Assembly (NCBI GenBank): GCA_020633555.1
Contig: JACKDL010000001.1
Span: 310,001-374,000, forward strand
DNA from: Myxococcales bacterium
GTDB lineage: Bacteria; Myxococcota_A; Bradymonadia; UBA7976; UBA1532
Direction of reading: 5' to 3'
Length of the DNA stretch: 64,000 nucleotides
Part shown: positions 52,666-60,885 of the stretch, one piece after another
Layout: every line of letters begins with the position of its first letter
Numbering within the stretch: the first letter of the stretch is position 1
Notes under the pieces: generated by a model
What the model saw: the letters and a program-made list of their open reading frames with translations, nothing else
Databases searched by the model: none
What the model was told of the DNA's origin: nothing
Made by a program: the position numbers and the translations under genes

Positions 52666-53324
52666 GAGTCGGGCTCTGCCCCCATCAGCCGCCGCAGACG
52701 GCTGAGGACCCGCCGGTGGCGCCGGGCGAGTTGGGACCGGCTGAGCCCCATGCGCCGTGCCAGCGCGGCGCCCGAGTCTCCGGTGTCGTCCAGGTCATAG
52801 AAGGCGCGGAGCACGACCTGCTCTTCGTCCGTCAGGTGGCGTATCTGAGCGCGCAGGTTGGCACGATCCGCCCGCGCCTCGGCCGCCTCGCAGGGATCGG
52901 GCGGCGGCTCCTCGAGCAGGGCGCCCTCGGTCAGGTACATGGTGGCGAGTGCCGTGATGGCCCCGAACACGGCCTTGGCGTCCTCGGCGGGGCTGGGGCC
53001 GTCGGGCCCATCGCCCACCGGCTCCCCCAGGAGGTCATGGGCCTGCGCCTCGGCGCGGAGCTGGGCGTACTCGGTGCGACGGAGGAACCCGGTCTGGCGG
53101 AGGCCGTCGAACACCGCACCCCGGACACGGTAGCGGGCGAAGCGCTCGAAGGTGACGCCGTGGCGGGGATCGAAGCGCGCCCGGGCTTCGAGGAGGCCCA
53201 GGCGCCCGTAGCCCTCCAGGTCGTCGAAGGGCACGGCGCCCCGGGGGAGCGTGCGCGCGATGGCGCGGGCCTCGCGGGTGGCCAGCGCGAGCAGCGAGGG
53301 GTCGAGCTCGGGGACCGCGCTCAG
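52662..53324 (-). CDS. FliA/WhiG-type alternative sigma factor
   Basis: Sigma-70 family, about 220 residues. Region 2: FDDLEGYGRLGLLEARARFD, then RVRGAVFDGLRQTGFLRR resembles FliA sigma factors. Region 4: LTDEEQVVLRAFYDLDDTG followed by an HTH, ARRMGLSRSQLARRHRRVL. I put the start at CTG 53324, which overlaps the gdhA stop as CTGA; no ATG/GTG/TTG keeps region 2 without deep overlap with gdhA. A long ATG frame from 53516 looks like a chance extension. Coupled to sctJ (GTGA), it is a good candidate for driving the injectisome genes. Confidence 0.78.
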   Translation of the reverse strand: MSAVPELDPSLLALATREARAIARTLPRGAVPFDDLEGYGRLGLLEARARFDPRHGVTFERFARYRVRGAVFDGLRQTGFLRRTEYAQLRAEAQAHDLLGEPVGDGPDGPSPAEDAKAVFGAITALATMYLTEGALLEEPPPDPCEAAEARADRANLRAQIRHLTDEEQVVLRAFYDLDDTGDSGAALARRMGLSRSQLARRHRRVLSRLRRLMGAEPDS

Positions 53325-54601
53325 GGGAAGATCCCCCGCTCGTGGTAGACCGCCTGGATCCGGCTGAGGGCGTGGACGTGGCAGGCGGTGCGGTTGTCGA
53401 CGCCGCGTTCCTCGCGCAGGCGGCGCATGGTGGCGTAGGCCCGCTGCATCATGCGCTCCAGCCGCAGCTCCACGTCCTCTTCGGTCCACTGTTCGGCGCG
53501 GCGGTTCTGCAGCCACTCGAAGTAGCTGACGGTGACGCCGCCGGCGTTGGCGAGGATGTCGGGCAGCACGGTCACGCCCCGGTCGGCCAGAATGCGCTCG
53601 CCGTCCAGATCGGTGGGCCCGTTGGCGCCCTCGACCACCAGCTTGCAGCGCATGAGGGGCGCCGTGTCGGCGTTGATCTGCATCTCCATCGCCGCGGGGA
53701 TGAAGATGTCCACCGGGGTCGAGAAGAAGTCACGGCGGTCGATGATCTCACCGCCCGGGTAGCCGGCCACGCCGCCGACGGTCTGCACGTACTTCGAGAG
53801 GCGCTGCGGGTGGACGCCCTCGGTGTTGCGGATGGCGCCCGTGTGGTCCTGCACCGCCACCAGCACAGCACCCATCCGGCTGAGGATCCGGGCCGCGTGG
53901 GCCCCGACGTTGCCGTAGCCCTGCACCGCGAAGGTGGCCCCGTCCAGGTTGAACCCGGTCTCGGCGGCCCACTCCTGAATGGTGTACACCAGCCCGAGGC
54001 CGGTGGCGTGCTCCCGGCCCAATGAGCCACCCGAGGTGGGCGACTTCCCGGTGACCACGCCGCGCAGCGCGTTCTTGTCCGTCTGGCCCGCGCTGTTCAT
54101 GTAGGTGTCCATCATCCAGACCATGGTCTGGCTGTTGGTGCCCATGTCGGGGGCGGGGATGTCGTAGTTGGGCCCGATGTTGCTGCCGAGCGCGTGGGTG
54201 AATCGACGCGTGATGCGCTCCAGCTCGTCGCGGCTGTGCTGGCGGGGGTCGAACTTCACGCCCCCCTTGGCCCCACCGAAGGGGATCTCCATCAGCGCAC
54301 ACTTCATCGTCATCCACGCGGCCAGGGCCTTGACCTCATCCAGGTGCACGTGGGGGTGGTAGCGCACGCCGCCCTTGTAGGGGCCCATGATGTTGCTGTG
54401 CTGGATGCGGTAGCCCTTGAACAGCCGGTAGGAGCCGTCATCCATCCGCACGGGGAAGTTCACGATCAGCTCGTTCTTGGGCTGCGAGAGGATCGTACGG
54501 ATCGCGGGGTCGAGTTGGACGACCTCGGCCGCCCGATAGAGCTGCTGCTGCGCGACCTCGAACACGTTGGCCGCGGGCGCCGCGGACTCCTTGGGGGCCA
54601 T
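53321..54601 (-). CDS. gdhA: Glutamate dehydrogenase
   Basis: This 426-residue Glu/Leu/Phe/Val dehydrogenase interconverts glutamate and 2-oxoglutarate with NAD(P). The start ATG 54601 follows AGGAG; an upstream ATG at 54640 is possible. MGPYKGGVRYHPHV and MKCALMEIPFGGAKGGVKFDP include the catalytic Lys, NYDIPAPDMGTNSQTM follows, and FAVQGYGNVGAHAARIL is the coenzyme Rossmann loop. The hexameric short type fits. It heads the chain into the sigma factor and sct genes, although a metabolic gene would be an odd first member; a promoter inside gdhA may drive the sct part. Confidence 0.95.
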   Translation of the reverse strand: MAPKESAAPAANVFEVAQQQLYRAAEVVQLDPAIRTILSQPKNELIVNFPVRMDDGSYRLFKGYRIQHSNIMGPYKGGVRYHPHVHLDEVKALAAWMTMKCALMEIPFGGAKGGVKFDPRQHSRDELERITRRFTHALGSNIGPNYDIPAPDMGTNSQTMVWMMDTYMNSAGQTDKNALRGVVTGKSPTSGGSLGREHATGLGLVYTIQEWAAETGFNLDGATFAVQGYGNVGAHAARILSRMGAVLVAVQDHTGAIRNTEGVHPQRLSKYVQTVGGVAGYPGGEIIDRRDFFSTPVDIFIPAAMEMQINADTAPLMRCKLVVEGANGPTDLDGERILADRGVTVLPDILANAGGVTVSYFEWLQNRRAEQWTEEDVELRLERMMQRAYATMRRLREERGVDNRTACHVHALSRIQAVYHERGIFP

Positions 54602-54725
54602 GGGGGCCGTCTCCTGCCGATTCCCGTTCAGGGCCAGCATCTTCGCGGCCCCGAGCGCGGGCGCGCAAGTCCCGTCGCCTGGGCGGACTTGCTTATGGCA
54701 TGCTGCACCCCGTTGGAGGTGCGCC

Positions 54726-55073
54726 ATGAGCGACATCAAGGGGCCACGGCCCATTGGCGGTCCCCGGCCGGCGCCGGGCGACGGCGCAGCCCTCGGGCGG
54801 GCTGAGGCGGCGACGGGGGTGGCCCCGGCGGCTGCGCCCGATCCCATGGTCGCCATGTTCGAGGCGGTCAAGACGCGCTTTCCGGGCGGCGTCCAGCCGG
54901 CTGACCGCCCGACGGCGGTGCGGGCCGTGGTGGATGAGGTGCTCGGGCGTGAGATGGGGCACCTGGCCGAGCCGACCCGCGCCGGCGTGGCCGAGCGGGT
55001 CACGCAGGCCCTGCTGACCCACCCCGATCTGGCCGCACGGCTGGATCGCCTGCTCGCACAGTCTTCGGGCTGA
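54726..55073 (+). CDS. Small hypothetical protein with Pro-rich N-terminus and helical domain
   Basis: This 115-residue product starts at ATG 54726 after GGAGGT. The first 40 residues are Pro/Gly/Ala-rich and probably unfolded. From about 41 to 110 there are three amphipathic helices: PMVAMFEAVKTRFP, ADRPTAVRAVVDEVLGREM and AGVAERVTQALLTHPDLAARLDRLL. There is no signal peptide or recognised domain. It is divergent from gdhA and convergent with the kinase gene, with a perfect 10-bp hairpin after its stop. Confidence 0.65.
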   Translation: MSDIKGPRPIGGPRPAPGDGAALGRAEAATGVAPAAAPDPMVAMFEAVKTRFPGGVQPADRPTAVRAVVDEVLGREMGHLAEPTRAGVAERVTQALLTHPDLAARLDRLLAQSSG

Positions 55074-55081
55074 GTCCGTCA

Positions 55082-55106
55082 GACCGGCGCCGGGGCGGCG
55101 CCGGTC
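55082..55106 (+). terminator. Perfect 10-bp hairpin between convergent genes
   Basis: GACCGGCGCC (55082-55091) pairs with GGCGCCGGTC (55097-55106) with a 5-base loop. It stands between the small protein gene and the kinase gene, so it may terminate both. Confidence 0.5.
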
Positions 55107-55110
55107 AACC

Positions 55111-57684
55111 TCACAGGCTGAACTTCCGCAGCGTGGTCTTGTCGGCCTCGATCACCACGGTGATCTGCCGTCGGTAGGCGCCTTCGCCCTCGCGCACCAG
55201 CTCGATGGTGTGCGTGCCGGCCGGCAGCTCGTGCTTGATGAGCGGCGTCCAGCCCACCGAGCGACCCAGGATGAAGGCCTGGGCCGGCGGCTTGGCGATG
55301 AGCTTCAAGAAGCCCTTGCCTTCGGGCTTCGGGGGCGGGGGTGCCTCGGTGGCGGGCCGCGCCGGCGGGCGCCGAATCACCACCCGCGTGGGCGGGGCGT
55401 CCTCGGGATCGGGCTCGGCCGGGCGCCGGGGGGGCTCGGTGGCGGGCGGGGTGTCCCGCCGCGGGCGCCGGGGGGTCACGGCGACGGGCGGTTCGGGCGG
55501 GGGCGGCGCCCGTCGGGCGGCGCTCTCGTCCTTCTTCAGCGTGAGGAGCTGCGTGTTGCCATCGAGCTGCGGGTACTGCGGGAGACGTTGGACCAGCGGC
55601 TCGAAGCCGTCGAGCCGCACTTCGACCCGGGTGCCGCCGACGTTGTCGATCTGAACGCGCTGGTTGCCCTTGCCCACGACCCGTCGGCTGCCGTCCGGGC
55701 TGACCACGGCGACCTCGGCCTCGATAGGGTCGGGCATGAGCGACACGGTGACCCGGGCGGGCATGAGCTTGATGGGCTCGACGCGCTGCAGGGTGCCCGC
55801 TGCGGCCTTCACCGTGCCCTCCCAGGGCAGGAACCCCGCCTTCTCGATGCGCAGGGTGCGGTTGCCCGGCGCCACGCTGCTGGCCTGAACGGGGGACTCA
55901 TCGATGTACGCGCCGTCGATGAACACCTTGGCCCCGCCGGGGACCGTCTCGATGTGCAGGCCGGTGGGGATGCGCGCCAGCGCGACGCGAGCCAGCTCCA
56001 GGCGCTGACCGGGGTTCACCGACAGGCGCTGCTCGGCGGGCTGGTAGCCCTCGGCAGTAAAGCGCAGGCGGTGCGGTCCGGCGGGCAGATCGGCCAGGTT
56101 GACGGGGCTCTGCACCGGCACGGGCGCGCGATCGTCCACCGCCAGGAGGAGCTGGGGCGGATCGGTCTCGAACACCACCGTGGCGCCCTGACGCTCGCGC
56201 CAGACTACGAAGGCGGCCACGCCGATGGCCAGGATGGCCACGACCCCCAAGGTCCAGAGCCGCCACCGGCCGCTCGGGGTGGCTGGCGCCGGCCCCGGCC
56301 GAATGGCCGCGATGCTGGCGGTCTGCACCAACGCCTCGGGGCCCCGGTGGGGCCCGCGGGGCGGGGGCGACGCCAGCGGCGGGGGGGTCGGGGCGTGGGC
56401 CTCCGGCAGGGGCTGGCTGCTGGCCATGGCCCCGCTGCGGGCGGCGAGCTGCGCCGCTGCGTGGGCGAAGGCCGGGGGATCATCGCTGGCGCTGCGCACG
56501 GGCCGCCGAGTCTTGGGCACGTCAACCGCAGCCATCACCTGGCTGGGCGAGCGATCCCAGATGGCGGTCTCGACCTCCTCGTCCTCCCAGGAGAGGGTGG
56601 GGAGGTCGGGTTTGAAGCTGCCGGGCTCGTCGGCGGTGGCCTCGGGATCGTCCACCGGGCCCGACGACGCCCGACGGGCCTCGGGGATGTTGTGGCGCGC
56701 GAACTCCCGGAACTGCGCCAGCCGGGACTGCTCGGTGCGCAGCTCCGCGTCGAAGGTCCGGCGCATGTACGCGGCCAGATCCTTGCGGGCGTAGAAGGTG
56801 CCCGACTGGTACAGGAACTTCTGCAGGGCGTCCTGGAACTCGGCGGCGCTCTGGTAGCGATCCTCCGGCTCGCGGGCCAGCCCGCGCAGGATGATGCGCT
56901 CGAGCTCCGGTGGGATGTCTCGGGCGATGGCCGAGGGCCGCCGGATGTCGACGCTGCGGACCTTCTCGAGGGTCGAGAAGTCGCTCTCGCCCTGGAAGCA
57001 GCGCTCCAGGGTGACGAGCTCGTAGAGCACGGCGGCCAGGCTGAACAGGTCGGTGCGGTGGTCGATGCTGCGCCCACGGACCTGTTCGGGGCTCATGTAG
57101 CCGAACTTGCCCTTGAGGATGCCCGCCTGGGTCTTGCTGGCCTTGCCCGCCGCCTTCGCGATGCCGAAGTCGATGAGCTTCACCTCACCGTCGTAGCTGA
57201 CGATGATGTTCTGCGGCGACACGTCCCGGTGGACCAGGTCCAGCGTCTCGTCGGCGTTGCGCTTCTTGTTGTGGGCGTACTCGAGGGCTTCGCAGACCTC
57301 TTTGATGACGTGGCAGCACATCGCCACGTCCAGGCTGCGCCGCTCGGTGCGGGCGCGGTCGAACAGGGCGCGCACGTCTTTGCCCTGCACGAACTCCATG
57401 GCGATGAAGTAGGAGCCGTCGACCTTCCCGAGCTCGAAGATCTGGCCAATGTTGGCGTGGGTGAGCTGCACCGCGATCTTGGCTTCGTCGATGAACATCT
57501 CGACGAACTCTTGATCCTCGGCGATGTTCGGGAGCACCCGCTTGACGGCGAACAGGCGCTCGAAACCCTCGACGCCGTAGGACACGGCCTTGAAGACCTC
57601 GGCCATGCCGCCCACGGCGACCCGGTCGAAGAGGTAATAGTCCCCGAATTTAGTGGGCTCGCGCACCCGGGTGACCCTCGCCAT
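55111..57684 (-). CDS. Membrane Ser/Thr protein kinase with C-terminal PEGA-like repeats
   Basis: This 857-residue Hanks-type kinase starts at ATG 57684. The kinase domain (about 13-280) has FAVKRVLP (ATP Lys), LVHRDVSPQNII (HRD), LIDFGIAKA (DFG) and the activation segment GYMSPEQVRG. A Pro/Ser-rich juxtamembrane stretch follows, then one TM (WTLGVVAILAIGVAAFVVW, about 475-493). The outside part contains at least three PEGA-like beta repeats (LPAGPHRLRFTAEGYQPAE, VAPGNRTLRIEKAGF, GTHTIELV) with a Pro/Arg-rich linker between. PEGA domains probably bind surface ligands or peptidoglycan. This type is characteristic of Myxococcota. The substrate is unknown. Confidence 0.92.
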   Translation of the reverse strand: MARVTRVREPTKFGDYYLFDRVAVGGMAEVFKAVSYGVEGFERLFAVKRVLPNIAEDQEFVEMFIDEAKIAVQLTHANIGQIFELGKVDGSYFIAMEFVQGKDVRALFDRARTERRSLDVAMCCHVIKEVCEALEYAHNKKRNADETLDLVHRDVSPQNIIVSYDGEVKLIDFGIAKAAGKASKTQAGILKGKFGYMSPEQVRGRSIDHRTDLFSLAAVLYELVTLERCFQGESDFSTLEKVRSVDIRRPSAIARDIPPELERIILRGLAREPEDRYQSAAEFQDALQKFLYQSGTFYARKDLAAYMRRTFDAELRTEQSRLAQFREFARHNIPEARRASSGPVDDPEATADEPGSFKPDLPTLSWEDEEVETAIWDRSPSQVMAAVDVPKTRRPVRSASDDPPAFAHAAAQLAARSGAMASSQPLPEAHAPTPPPLASPPPRGPHRGPEALVQTASIAAIRPGPAPATPSGRWRLWTLGVVAILAIGVAAFVVWRERQGATVVFETDPPQLLLAVDDRAPVPVQSPVNLADLPAGPHRLRFTAEGYQPAEQRLSVNPGQRLELARVALARIPTGLHIETVPGGAKVFIDGAYIDESPVQASSVAPGNRTLRIEKAGFLPWEGTVKAAAGTLQRVEPIKLMPARVTVSLMPDPIEAEVAVVSPDGSRRVVGKGNQRVQIDNVGGTRVEVRLDGFEPLVQRLPQYPQLDGNTQLLTLKKDESAARRAPPPPEPPVAVTPRRPRRDTPPATEPPRRPAEPDPEDAPPTRVVIRRPPARPATEAPPPPKPEGKGFLKLIAKPPAQAFILGRSVGWTPLIKHELPAGTHTIELVREGEGAYRRQITVVIEADKTTLRKFSL

Positions 57685-57842
57685 TCGCCAGATAGGACGC
57701 GCACGCGCGCGGCGCACGGCGGGAGAACCGTATGGCATGGCCTGCGGGGAGTCAACGTCGCGGCTCGCGCGCGGTGCGGGGGCGATTGTGCGGGGCCATG
57801 GCGGGGGGTAGCATCCGGGGTTCCTGCCCAGGGGGCTTCGGG

Positions 57843-58607
57843 GTGAGCGCGGAGATCATGCGGCTCGGGACGGCGTTGCGGACCGCGCGGGTGGTGACCG
57901 TGCTGGTGGGCGCCGATCTGTCCGCCGATGAGGCGGTGAGCCCCGCGGACAGCCAGGAGCGCGAGTGGGTGGACATCGAGCCCAGCGACATCGCCACGCC
58001 CGAGGAGTTCCGCCAGGCTCCCGAGCGGGTCTGGCGCTGGTACATGAGCCGCCGCGCCAGCATCGCCCGCCGGAGCCCCTTTCCGGCGTTGCTGGCGCTG
58101 AACGATCTGCTCCAGCGGCTGCCGAGGACGCACCTGATCACCGGGAACGTGGATGGCATGTTGGAGCGGGGCGGGACGCCGGTGCGGCCGCTGGAGCTGC
58201 ACGGGAGTGTCTGGCGGACGCGGTGCATGGGGTGCGGGCGCGTGCGCGCCGACACCCGCAGCGCGCACCCCGAGCTGCCTCCCCGCTGTACTCACTGCGG
58301 CGGCATCCTGCGGCCCGACGTGGTTTGGTTTGGCGAGGCCCTGAACACGCACGTGCTGGATCAGGCCGTGCGGGCGGCCTGCGTGGCCGAGGTCATGCTG
58401 GTGGTGGGTGGCCGCGTCAACCACCAGCCGGCGGCGAGCCTGGTGGCCCACGCCCGTGAGAACGAGGCTCTGGTGGTGGAGATCGGGCTGGACGCGAGGG
58501 CGGGCGGGCTCTGCCAGCTTGCGCTGCCGGGGCCGCCCGAGGACACGCTGCGGGCGTTGGTTCGGCAGGGGCTCACGCGGCCCCCGGATCCCGCGGCGCC
58601 CGAGTAG
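57843..58607 (+). CDS. Divergent sirtuin (SIR2-family NAD-dependent deacylase-like)
   Basis: I use GTG 57843 (254 residues); ATG 58758 is too late, and ATG 57858 is an alternative only five codons downstream. The protein retains the catalytic His120 in LELHGSVW, the zinc ligands C128, C131, C149 and C152 (CMGCG, CTHCG), and LRPDVVWFGE. The NAD-binding GAGxS is GADLS, the GIPxFR loop is absent, the TQN of TQNID is TGN in HLITGNVDGML, and GTSxxVxPA is GGRVNHQPAA. It therefore has a sirtuin fold with modified NAD contacts and may have altered or lost deacylase activity. It is divergent from the PEGA kinase gene. Confidence 0.7.
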   Translation: MSAEIMRLGTALRTARVVTVLVGADLSADEAVSPADSQEREWVDIEPSDIATPEEFRQAPERVWRWYMSRRASIARRSPFPALLALNDLLQRLPRTHLITGNVDGMLERGGTPVRPLELHGSVWRTRCMGCGRVRADTRSAHPELPPRCTHCGGILRPDVVWFGEALNTHVLDQAVRAACVAEVMLVVGGRVNHQPAASLVAHARENEALVVEIGLDARAGGLCQLALPGPPEDTLRALVRQGLTRPPDPAAPE

Positions 58608-58612
58608 GCCCG

Positions 58613-60070
58613 CTACTGGGTGAGCGCCGCGGCGGGGTGCTGGCGGGCGGCGGCGTTGGCCGGGAAGAAGGCGCCCAACAGGCAGAACAGCATGGCGCCG
58701 CCGATGGCGGCCAGCCACAGCCAGGCCGGGAACGTGAAGAACGTGTCCGGTTTGTAGGGGAACTCGGGGAGCTGGTTGGCGACATAATCGGCCAGCCGCG
58801 CGAAGCCCACGCCCGCCGCCACCCCCGCGATGCCGCCCAGCAGGCCGATGAGGCCCGCCTCGCCCAGGATGAGGGCGCGCACGTCCAGCTTGCTCGCCCC
58901 CAGGGCCCTCAGCAGCCCGATCTCGCGTCGCCGCTGGGCGATGAGCATGAAGAACATCTGGCTGATGTTGATGGCCGCGATGCCCACGATGATGAAGCTG
59001 ACCAGGGCGAAGACGCTCTCGACGGTCTTGATGATGTCGGCGGCGCGCTCGGCGTTCTCGGTCTTGTCGGCCAGATCGAAGCCCTGGTCCTTCACCGCCT
59101 TGACGATGGCCGGCACCTGGGTCTGGTCGCTGACCTTCAAGATCACGCTGTGGTAGGTGGCGGCGGCCTCTGCGCCCTGGTAGCGCTGGTTCAGCCGGCG
59201 CACGTAGGCCAGCGGCAGCGTGACGCCCACCGAGATGGCCTTGTCGCTGAAGCCCACGAGCTTCAGCCGGCGGGTGATGGAGCCCTTGCCTCGGGAGCGG
59301 TCGATGTAGCTCTTGTTGAACTCGGCCCAGAGTTGGAAGCCCATGACCATGGACTTGCTGAGCCGAGGCATCTTCTGGCCGCCACTGCCGCCGAAGGCCG
59401 TGGCCAGGCTGCCGTTGTACAGCTCCAGCAGGTGGTTGCTGACCAACACGGGGATGGGCAGCTCACAGCGCTTGGTGTCCTCGGCGCAGTAGGACTCGCC
59501 GGGGCAGGCGGTGAGCCGGGTGTCCCAGTCGTAGTCGCAGGCTTGCTTCTCGCACTGCCCGGCGGCGCCGCAGGTCTGGCCGTCGGGGCAGGCTTTGTCG
59601 TCCTGGCACGCCGTGTCCACCTCGCGATCCGTGAAGGCGCCCGGATGTTCGAGTTCGTCGGCCACCAGGCGCGGCTCGATGCCGTCGGCCACCAGCTCGG
59701 CGTACACGTCGCGTCCGAACAGCGAGCCGCCGCCCCGCCCGCGGGTGGGGAAGGTGAACTTCATCTTGGGGTAGACATCCACCACGCCGGGCAGCGCCTT
59801 CAGCTCCTCGGCCACCGTCGCGTCGAGGGGCCGCCCCCCGCCCAGGCCCAGCAGGCCGCCCGCGCCGGCGTCGAAGCGCTTGGGCACCACCTCCACCTGG
59901 TCCACCAGGAAGATGCGGCCCAGCACCACCTGCTTGATGCCCTCGGACAGCCCGATGAAGAAGACGAAGGTGGAGATGCCCACCACGATCCCGATGCCGC
60001 TCATCAGGAAGTTCTTCTTCGAGCGCCCGACGTTCTGCCCGATGAGCCGGGCCAGGGATCCCGCGGTCAC
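58613..60070 (-). CDS. MacB/LolC-type ABC transporter permease with Cys-rich periplasmic insertion
   Basis: This 485-residue permease starts at GTG 60070, in a GTGA overlap with the ATPase gene. TM1 is near 22-45 and three TM helices lie in the C-terminal third (FALVSFIIVGIAAINISQMFF, the LIGLLGGIAGVAAGVGFA region and WLWLAAIGGAMLFCLLGAFFP). The periplasmic domain (about 45-370) is of the MacB_PCD type. It carries an inserted Cys cluster, eight Cys at 155, 161, 167, 173, 178, 189, 195 and 202 (CQDDKACPDGQTC and so on). This is probably a disulphide-rich knob that could contact a substrate or outer protein. With the ATPase it forms a mechanotransmission-type exporter or Lol-like system. Confidence 0.85.
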   Translation of the reverse strand: MTAGSLARLIGQNVGRSKKNFLMSGIGIVVGISTFVFFIGLSEGIKQVVLGRIFLVDQVEVVPKRFDAGAGGLLGLGGGRPLDATVAEELKALPGVVDVYPKMKFTFPTRGRGGGSLFGRDVYAELVADGIEPRLVADELEHPGAFTDREVDTACQDDKACPDGQTCGAAGQCEKQACDYDWDTRLTACPGESYCAEDTKRCELPIPVLVSNHLLELYNGSLATAFGGSGGQKMPRLSKSMVMGFQLWAEFNKSYIDRSRGKGSITRRLKLVGFSDKAISVGVTLPLAYVRRLNQRYQGAEAAATYHSVILKVSDQTQVPAIVKAVKDQGFDLADKTENAERAADIIKTVESVFALVSFIIVGIAAINISQMFFMLIAQRRREIGLLRALGASKLDVRALILGEAGLIGLLGGIAGVAAGVGFARLADYVANQLPEFPYKPDTFFTFPAWLWLAAIGGAMLFCLLGAFFPANAAARQHPAAALTQ

Positions 60071-60759
60071 TGGGCACCCCCTCGGCCGTCGTCCACGATG
60101 CGGCCGTCCTCGATGCGGATAATCCGCCGGGCGGCCTCGCTGACGCGGTTCTCGTGGGTGATGATCACCACGGTGTAGCCCTCGCGGTTGAGCGCCTGGA
60201 ACTGCTCGATGATCTGGGCGCCGGTGGTGCTGTCGAGGCTGCCCGTGGGCTCGTCGCACAAGAGGAGCTTGGGGCGGAACAGCAGGGCGCGGGCGATGGC
60301 CACGCGCTGCTTCTGGCCGCCGCTGAGGTTGTTGGGGTTCTCGCCGAGCTTGCTGCCCAGCCCCATCTCCTCGAGCGTGGCCCGGGCGCGAGCAACGGGG
60401 TCCTCGCTGATGGGGGCGGGGCCCCGCAGAAAGGCTGCCGGCAGCGCCACGTTCTCCAGCGCGGTCAGGTGGTCCAGCAGGCTGAAGTGCTGGAACACGA
60501 AGCCCACGTGCCGGTTGCGGAAGTCCGCCATCTTGCGGTCGTTCAGCGCGGCCAGGTTGTGCCCCGCGACCTCGACGGTGCCCCGGTAGTCCCGGTCCAG
60601 GCCGCCGATGAGGTTGAGCAGGGTGGTCTTGCCCGAGCCGGACGTGCCCACGATGGCCACGAGCTCGCCTTCGTCGATCTGCAGGCTCACCTTGCGCAGC
60701 GCGAGCTCGCCCGCCGCCGCGCCCGGGTAGCGCTTCTCGACCTGGGTCAATCGGATCAT
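60067..60759 (-). CDS. ABC transporter ATP-binding protein (LolD/MacB family)
   Basis: This 230-residue ATPase has Walker A GTSGSGKTT, Q-loop VFQHFSLLDHL, signature LSGGQKQRVAIARAL and Walker B LLLCDEPTGSLD, and a switch His in VVIITHE. The combination is typical of the LolD/FtsE/MacB group. It is coupled to the permease by GTGA. A strong promoter ends only 7 bases before its ATG, predicting a leaderless mRNA. Confidence 0.95.
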   Translation of the reverse strand: MIRLTQVEKRYPGAAAGELALRKVSLQIDEGELVAIVGTSGSGKTTLLNLIGGLDRDYRGTVEVAGHNLAALNDRKMADFRNRHVGFVFQHFSLLDHLTALENVALPAAFLRGPAPISEDPVARARATLEEMGLGSKLGENPNNLSGGQKQRVAIARALLFRPKLLLCDEPTGSLDSTTGAQIIEQFQALNREGYTVVIITHENRVSEAARRIIRIEDGRIVDDGRGGAQ

Positions 60760-60765
60760 GGCGGT

Positions 60766-60794
60766 GTCATACCCCCTGGCCCACGACCTGTAAA
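60766..60794 (-). promoter_or_regulatory. Promoter of the ABC transporter operon, leaderless
   Basis: On the minus strand TTTACA (60794-60789) is followed after 17 bases by TATGAC (60771-60766). The expected start, about 7 bases on, coincides with ATG 60759. Confidence 0.52.
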
Positions 60795-60821
60795 CCGGCG
60801 GATTCGAGGGGGACCCCGCCG

Positions 60822-60851
60822 TTGCGGTCCGCGGGAGGCGGTTGCTATCGT
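60822..60851 (+). promoter_or_regulatory. Candidate promoter of the beta-barrel gene
   Basis: TTGCGG (60822-60827) and TATCGT (60846-60851) are 18 bases apart, giving a leader of about 28 bases before ATG 60886. Confidence 0.38.
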
Positions 60852-60885
60852 CCGCGGGTCACGCGCGCCCCCCGGAGCCCCTGCC

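Noticed and set aside
50218..53324. Reading the SpoA, FliH-like and sigma genes as a flagellar operon
   Set aside because: The neighbour is a short SctJ-type lipoprotein and not FliF, and no hook, filament or motor gene is present; injectisome is the better fit. The orphan FliN at 2.1 kb leaves this partly open.
53325..53516. ATG-led N-terminal extension of the sigma factor
   Set aside because: It would overlap gdhA by nearly 200 bases and is Arg/Ala/Pro-rich without sigma homology; CTG 53324 at the gdhA stop is more economical.
55210..57846. A plus-strand open frame of 878 codons antisense to the PEGA kinase
   Set aside because: Composition shadow, with no domain and no ribosome site; the kinase on the other strand has all conserved boxes.
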